Below, piece after piece: positions 6,268-9,085 of a DNA stretch of 9,085 bases (within the stretch, counting starts at the first letter, position 1; every line of letters starts with the position of its first letter). Position numbers and translations under genes: made by a program. The stretch covers positions 1-9,085 of the forward strand of contig CACXFZ010000024.1 of NCBI GenBank assembly GCA_902767025.1, written 5' to 3'. The notes beneath the pieces are model-generated. The model was not told the DNA's origin. It searched no databases and was given only the letters and a program-made list of their open reading frames with translations. The stretch comes from an uncultured Coriobacteriaceae bacterium (GTDB taxonomy: Bacteria > Actinomycetota > Coriobacteriia > Coriobacteriales > Eggerthellaceae).

Positions 6268-7115
6268 GCGCCCACTTCTTCGTGCTCGATGCCGCGTGCA
6301 CACGACATGGGATCCATCGTGCAGAGCGCGTCGATCAGGCGCCTGCGGTACGTGGCGTTGCCGTCGTGGGACTTCATGCGCCCTTCGGCCTCTTCGCCGG
6401 CGACGCCCATCGCGCCCACCGCGCCCATCGCGGCGACGAGCATGTCCTCGCTGACGGCGGCGAACGCCCCGGTCAAACACGACAGCATGCATCCCGCACC
6501 GGTGATCCTGCCCTGCCACGGGCTGCCGTTGCGAAGGGCGTACGCGCGCGACGCATCGGCCACGATGTCGATGGGGCCGGTGATGGCCACCACTGCCCCG
6601 CTCGATTCGGCGAACTGCCGGGCGAACGCCGCGCTTGCCTCCAGGTTCTGCTCGGTAACCACGTCGTCGGGGCACACGTCCACGCCGTGCGTGGTGCCCG
6701 CGCCGCCGGCCAACGCCTTGACCTCGCTCATGTTGCCGCGCACGATGGAAACCGGGTAGCGGTCGAGCAAGGCGGCCGCCGTCGATGTGCGCAACCCACT
6801 GGCGCCCGCGCCCACGGGGTCGAGCACGATCGGGTGCCCCAGCTCGGCGGCAGTCGCGCACGCCACGTGCATGCCCTCGATCGTGTGGGCGTTCAGCGTA
6901 CCGATGTTGACCACCAGGCTCGCGCACAGGGCCTGAATGTCCGCCACGTCGGCGGGCTCGTCGGACATGATGGGGCTTGCGCCCACGGCCAGCAGAGCAT
7001 TGGCGCAGTCGTTGACGGTGACGTAGTTCGTGATGCTGTGGACCAGCGGCGTGTTGCGCTGCACTTCGCCCAGCGCGTGGCCCATGGCATGACGGTCGAT
7101 AGAGGTGATGCTCAT
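6264..7115 (-). CDS. thiM: Hydroxyethylthiazole kinase ThiM
   Basis: A 283-residue ribokinase-like enzyme that phosphorylates salvaged 4-methyl-5-(2-hydroxyethyl)thiazole for use by ThiE. Seen: PLVHSITNYVTVNDCANALL (23-42) and GASPIMSDEP, the family signature of thiazole-binding residues; LDPVGAGASGLR; IVRGNMSEV; and the catalytic GAGC motif at 206-209 (C209). The start at 7115 is chosen because AAGGGAG sits 5-6 bases upstream. In-frame ATG codons at 7145 and 7136 fall inside the conserved riboswitch core and are rejected. It is the first gene of thiM-thiE-thiD and is directly controlled by the TPP riboswitch in its leader. Its presence with ThiE and ThiD, without ThiC or ThiG nearby, points to salvage of pathway halves. 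Confidence 0.97.
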   Translation of the reverse strand: MSITSIDRHAMGHALGEVQRNTPLVHSITNYVTVNDCANALLAVGASPIMSDEPADVADIQALCASLVVNIGTLNAHTIEGMHVACATAAELGHPIVLDPVGAGASGLRTSTAAALLDRYPVSIVRGNMSEVKALAGGAGTTHGVDVCPDDVVTEQNLEASAAFARQFAESSGAVVAITGPIDIVADASRAYALRNGSPWQGRITGAGCMLSCLTGAFAAVSEDMLVAAMGAVGAMGVAGEEAEGRMKSHDGNATYRRRLIDALCTMDPMSCARGIEHEEVGA

Positions 7116-7116
7116 G

Positions 7117-7212
7117 ACTGCTCCCTTCGTTGGCATTACCCACATCAGGTTCTTCGGGTCGAAACGCGTTCAGTTTCCTCTCAGCCTGGTTGTCCCAGCT
7201 CCCCGGTGCTCA
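7117..7212 (-). promoter_or_regulatory. TPP riboswitch (THI element) controlling thiM-thiE-thiD
   Basis: On the minus strand the conserved elements appear in order: CGGGGAGC at the 5' side, the P3 stem CTGG/CCAG, GGCTGAGAGG, an optional P3a hairpin GAAAC/GTTTC, GACCCGAAGAACCTGAT, GTGGGTAATGCCAACGAAGGGAG. This is the standard TPP aptamer with P2 (CGGG/CCCG) closing. The final AAGGGAG (7121-7127) is also the thiM Shine-Dalgarno, 5-6 bases before the ATG. Ligand binding should therefore hide the ribosome site, as in E. coli thiM. No intrinsic terminator with a T-run follows the aptamer, which also favours control of translation. P1 pairing is not obvious; TGCT/AGCA is one option. Confidence 0.95.
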
Positions 7213-7223
7213 AGCACGTGTGC

Positions 7224-7229
7224 ATTCTA
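7224..7229 (-). promoter_or_regulatory. Likely -10 element of the thiM promoter
   Basis: TAGAAT on the minus strand (7229-7224) lies so that transcription would start near 7217, right at the 5' edge of the riboswitch. No good -35 is seen at 17 bases; TCGACG at 19 bases is a weak candidate. The flanking GGTAGAAT is identical to that of the rnpB promoter. Confidence 0.55.
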
Positions 7230-7297
7230 CCGCAATGCGCAGCTGCGTCGTCGATTGTTTGCCGTACCGTCATGCGAACGTCGTTTGATGGCAGCTC

Positions 7298-7310
7298 GGC
7301 GCTCGGCGCC
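7298..7310 (-). other. Short GC hairpin downstream of thiN
   Basis: GGCGC, a three-base loop and GCGCC form a perfect 5-bp stem beginning 12 bases past the thiN stop. No T-run follows, so it is not an intrinsic terminator by itself. It could mark the thiN 3' end together with Rho. Confidence 0.3.
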
Positions 7311-7322
7311 TTCACAAGCGCT

Positions 7323-7991
7323 TCAGAAACGCACGTGGCTCCAGGCTTGAAGCGGCAAGCTCACAATCAGCGTGCCATCTTCGACCGAAATGCGCGCCGC
7401 GGTTCCCACGAGCTCGTTTGACAGCCCCAGCGACACGCCATGGGGCACGGTTGCATGGTCAAGGGTGTACTTCAGGCCCTCCAAGGTCACCCCGTGCGCA
7501 TCGCCGCCCACCGCGAACACCGACACGTACGGGCCATAGGCCCCGGTGAGCGCTGCGGGATCGAGCGCATCGAAGGCCAGGGTGGATTCCTGCCCACCTG
7601 CAAGCGCCACGAGGGCGAACTCGTCGCCGATGCCCGCGCAGCGCACGCCCCGGTTCGCCGCCGCGGACAGCAGCTGGATGTTGGCGAGCGTGTGGTCGAG
7701 CCGATGCGACAGCGCGCCGTAGAGCAGCACGCGGTCGCAGCCCTGGTCGAGTGCGTCGGCGAGCGCCAACTCCATGTCGCTTTCGTCCTTGACGGTGGGA
7801 TGCACCTGCACGTTTGCCTCGTCGGGCACTTCCCCGAGCGAGTCGAAATCCCCCAGCACGGCAGCGGGCACGATGCCGAGTTCGCGGCACGCCGCATATC
7901 CGCCATCGACCGCCAGCACGTAGTCGAATTGCTGGGTGGCGAAGTGCGCGCTGTTGAAGTATGCCGCTCCGATGAGCGCCGCCTGTGGCAT
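7323..7991 (-). CDS. thiN: Thiamin pyrophosphokinase
   Basis: A 222-residue enzyme that transfers diphosphate from ATP to thiamin, giving the active cofactor TPP. Seen: an N-terminal Rossmann-like half with VDGGYAA (28-34), GDFDS (47-51), KDESDMEL (68-75, the acidic metal and ATP-binding cluster) and GALSHRLDH (92-100). The C-terminal beta-sheet half carries the thiamin-binding SLGLSNE (187-193). All match the ThiN/TPK family and length is normal. The start at 7991 is supported by GAAAGGGG 4-5 bases upstream; the frame is open further, to 8276, only because it runs antisense through rnpB. It has its own extended -10 promoter and lies 207 bases upstream of thiM, separated by the thiM promoter and riboswitch. 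It is therefore probably expressed independently of TPP level. It diverges from rnpB. Confidence 0.95.
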   Translation of the reverse strand: MPQAALIGAAYFNSAHFATQQFDYVLAVDGGYAACRELGIVPAAVLGDFDSLGEVPDEANVQVHPTVKDESDMELALADALDQGCDRVLLYGALSHRLDHTLANIQLLSAAANRGVRCAGIGDEFALVALAGGQESTLAFDALDPAALTGAYGPYVSVFAVGGDAHGVTLEGLKYTLDHATVPHGVSLGLSNELVGTAARISVEDGTLIVSLPLQAWSHVRF

Positions 7992-8015
7992 GGTGCCCCT
8001 TTCCGTCGGAGCATC

Positions 8016-8024
8016 ATTGTACCA
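8016..8024 (-). promoter_or_regulatory. Extended -10 promoter of thiN
   Basis: On the minus strand TGG then TACAAT (8021-8016) gives a TGn-extended -10 with a near-consensus hexamer. Transcription would begin near 8008, leaving a short leader of about 17 bases with the Shine-Dalgarno GAAAGGGG. No clear -35 is seen at 17 bases, as is common for extended -10 promoters. It overlaps an inverted repeat shared with the rnpB promoter. Confidence 0.6.
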
Positions 8025-8030
8025 ACGGTT

Positions 8031-8039
8031 TGGTAGAAT
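8031..8039 (+). promoter_or_regulatory. Extended -10 promoter of rnpB
   Basis: TGG then TAGAAT (8034-8039) is a TGn-extended -10. The first base of the rnpB P1 stem (8048) lies 8 bases past the hexamer, the expected distance for a transcript starting directly with the mature 5' end. The -35 region is not recognisable. Confidence 0.65.
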
Positions 8040-8047
8040 ACGGATTT

Positions 8048-8384
8048 GGAGCGGGCCGGGCAGCCGCATGCATCGCATGAGGAAAGTCCGGGCTTCAAAG
8101 GGCAGGATGCCAGCTAACGGCTGGGCGGGGCGACCCGACGGATCAGTGCCACAGAAAAGAAGACTCCCGCCTTCGGGCGAGAAAAGCTGAAACGGTGTGG
8201 TAAGAGCGCACCAGCATGCAGGTAACTGCATGGCTTGGCAAACCCCATCCGAAGCAAGCGCAAATAGGGATGCCATACGGTTGCCCTTCCGTGCATCCGG
8301 GTTGCGTGCTCGAGGCGGCAGGCGACTGCCGTCCTAGATAAATGGCTGCCTTCAACGACAGAACCCGGCTTACACGCCCGCTCC
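8048..8384 (+). ncRNA. rnpB: RNase P RNA, bacterial type A
   Basis: Catalytic RNA that removes tRNA 5' leaders. All core signatures are present in order: GAGGAAAGTCCGGGC (8079-8093), GGGCAGGATGCCAGCTAACGG, CAGTGCCACAGAAAA, GAAACGGTGTGGTAAGAGCGC (from 8189), GGTAACTGCATGGC, AAACCCCATCCGAAGCAAG, CAAATAGGG, CCTAGATAAATGGCTGCC and ACAGAACCCGGCTTA (8358-8372). The ends are set by P1, in which 8048-8056 pairs with 8376-8384 over 9 bp. The P6 pseudoknot that defines type A is visible as AAGGGC (8098-8103) with GCCCTT (8283-8288). No T-rich terminator follows, so the 3' end may be made by processing. The L15 region looks reduced (see findings). Confidence 0.98.
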
Positions 8385-8414
8385 CTTCTCGATCGATGTG
8401 ATACCCTTGCGCAC

Positions 8415-8708
8415 ATGACAGATAGCTGCAACATAGCCGTGCATGCCAAGCCGAAGGCGGGCAAGGACGCCGTGATGGGCATCCAGACCGCCGCGGACGG
8501 CAAGCAGGAAGTGCTCGTGAGCGTGCGCGCCGCCGCCGAGGGCGGCAAGGCCAACAAGGCGGTATGCGAGACGGTGGCGAAATGGCTCGGCGCGTCGAAG
8601 AGCAGCGTGCGCGTCGTGCGCGGCGACACCAGCCGTCACAAGATGCTCGAGATCAGCGTCGCAGAAGCCGATGTAGCCGCCAAGCTAGACTCCCTGCCAA
8701 AGCTGTAG
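8415..8708 (+). CDS. DUF167 / YggU-family (UPF0235) protein
   Basis: A 97-residue protein of a widespread conserved family with no established biochemical role; relatives are small alpha/beta domains. Seen: HAKPKAGKDAV (10-20), the beta strand VLVSVRA (33-39), the hallmark GGKANKAV (43-50) and VVRGDTSRHK (67-76), which match the family pattern in order and spacing. Length is typical. The ATG at 8415 is the only sensible start, but no Shine-Dalgarno precedes it. The gap to the rnpB 3' end is only 30 bases. It may be read from an rnpB transcript or from a nearly leaderless promoter: TGT-GATACC at 8397-8405 would place a start within a few bases of the ATG. In many bacteria the family sits beside yggT, but no such neighbour is visible here. 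Confidence 0.88.
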   Translation: MTDSCNIAVHAKPKAGKDAVMGIQTAADGKQEVLVSVRAAAEGGKANKAVCETVAKWLGASKSSVRVVRGDTSRHKMLEISVAEADVAAKLDSLPKL

Positions 8709-8732
8709 CCCACCCCTGGCCCCGTGTTCGAC

Positions 8733-8748
8733 TGGCGAGACTTCGCCA
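8733..8748 (+). terminator. Possible weak terminator hairpin after the DUF167 gene
   Basis: TGGCGA, loop GACT and TCGCCA form a perfect 6-bp stem 25 bases past the stop codon. A T-rich stretch (GTTTTCTT) follows, but only after about seven bases, so a classical intrinsic terminator is doubtful. Confidence 0.3.
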
Positions 8749-8754
8749 AGCGCA

Positions 8755-8958
8755 GTTTTCTTGGCTGATTTCGAGTTTCGTGGCAAGAATCTCCGGTTTT
8801 ATGGGCATCATGCAGTTCGATACATGTGACGTGATGCAATATGTTACTTATATGATTCGTTTTGCACTACTATAGTATTCATTCTGCAGAACCCCAAAGC
8901 CAGCAAACCCATAAAACCGGAGATTCAAGCCAGAAATCCTGGTTTGAGCCAAGAAAAC
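8755..8958. repeat. 204-base imperfect inverted-repeat element with AT-rich core
   Basis: Two 51-base arms (8755-8805 and 8908-8958) are inverted copies agreeing at 40 of 51 positions by direct comparison. The outer 12 bases (GTTTTCTTGGCT) and the inner 19 bases (GAATCTCCGGTTTTATGGG) are identical; the divergence is confined to the middle. The 102-base centre is clearly richer in A and T than the rest of the window and has no convincing gene. No direct repeat of the flanks is obvious. A miniature non-autonomous mobile element or a large regulatory or terminator structure are both possible. Confidence 0.75.
8868..8877. promoter_or_regulatory. Palindrome TACTATAGTA, possible bidirectional -10
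   Basis: A perfect 10-base palindrome in the AT-rich core of the repeat element. Each strand reads TACTAT, identical to the -10 of the transaldolase operon promoter. No convincing -35 is found at 17 bases on either strand, so promoter function is uncertain. Confidence 0.3.
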
Positions 8959-9085
8959 CTAATGGAGCGAATCTCGCCCACCCAATCCCCCAGGCGCCCC
9001 AGCGGCCAGCGAAGCGAAGCCGCGGGCCGGGTTAGGCGTAGCCACAACCCCACCGCCCCGCACGTTCCGCCAGGGTGCGCGGCGA
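8959..9085. other. Non-coding GC-rich tail of the window
   Basis: Nothing recognisable is coded here. The stretch is C-rich on the plus strand, with a short GCGGC/GCCGC stem (9002-9006 with 9019-9023) around a GCGAAGCGAA loop. It could be the distal end of an intergenic region, or carry the start or end of a gene lying mostly outside the window. Confidence 0.4.

Noticed and set aside
7116..7145. Upstream in-frame ATG starts for thiM
   Set aside because: They lie inside the conserved GTGGGTAATGCC core of the TPP riboswitch; the 7115 start has the proper Shine-Dalgarno.
6240..7421. Plus-strand open frame of 393 codons across thiM and the riboswitch
   Set aside because: Antisense to thiM, the TPP aptamer and the thiN 3' end; low-complexity product with no recognisable motif.
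7992..8276. N-terminal extension of thiN to 8276
   Set aside because: It runs antisense through rnpB and the shared promoter. The family begins at the 7991 start, with GAAAGGGG upstream.
8114..8629. Minus-strand open frame antisense to rnpB and the DUF167 gene
   Set aside because: rnpB is unambiguous and the product has no recognisable feature.
8564..8875. Plus-strand open frame of 103 codons running from the DUF167 gene into the repeat element
   Set aside because: Begins inside the DUF167 coding region in another frame and is Arg/Ala-rich there; no ribosome site and no domain.
1..9085. CRISPR array, tRNA, phage or defence system
   Set aside because: No regularly spaced repeats, no tRNA cloverleaf motif, and no nuclease, integrase, transposase or toxin-antitoxin gene seen on either strand.

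Overview
The window is a compact, GC-rich stretch of bacterial chromosome carrying housekeeping genes. The actinobacterial-looking Rho with a long basic, Asn/Gln-rich N-terminal extension, the type A RNase P RNA, the strong GC bias and the mostly clear Shine-Dalgarno sequences point to a high-GC Gram-positive. My best guess is an Eggerthella-like member of the Coriobacteriia, but that placement is inference from general resemblance; no marker here settles it. I see no CRISPR array, tRNA, phage gene, transposase or defence gene.

Layout. (1) Positions 3-2956, minus strand: a three-gene operon in the order small transaldolase, rho, sppA (S49 signal-peptide peptidase, cut by the left window edge). 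The first two genes overlap by ATGA, and the next two are 9 bases apart. A good sigma-70-type promoter (TTGCGC, 17 bases, TACTAT) lies about 130 bases upstream. (2) Positions 3182-4801, plus strand: a YtcJ-like amidohydrolase of unknown substrate, transcribed divergently from the operon. (3) Positions 4832-7115, minus strand: thiM-thiE-thiD, a thiamin salvage operon whose genes all overlap by ATGA-type junctions. It is preceded by a TPP riboswitch whose 3' end contains the thiM Shine-Dalgarno. (4) Positions 7323-7991, minus strand: thiN, thiamin pyrophosphokinase, upstream of and outside the riboswitch-controlled unit. (5) Positions 8048-8384, plus strand: rnpB, the RNase P RNA, divergent from thiN across a near-palindromic double promoter. 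(6) Positions 8415-8708, plus strand: a DUF167/YggU-family protein. (7) Positions 8709-9085: no gene; it holds a 204-base imperfect inverted-repeat element around an AT-rich core.

How the genes work together: ThiM and ThiD phosphorylate the thiazole and pyrimidine halves, and ThiE joins them into thiamin phosphate. ThiN makes thiamin diphosphate from thiamin. TPP then acts back on the riboswitch to shut off thiM translation and, through the overlaps, probably thiE and thiD. No thiC or thiG is present here, so the local set suggests salvage rather than complete de novo synthesis; those genes could lie elsewhere.

No clearly new multi-gene system is visible. The items most worth a second look are the inverted-repeat element with its mirrored, 19-base-spaced motifs, the symmetric thiN/rnpB promoter, the apparently missing GGU motif in RNase P loop L15, and the disordered Asn-rich Rho extension with a tandem 12-base repeat.
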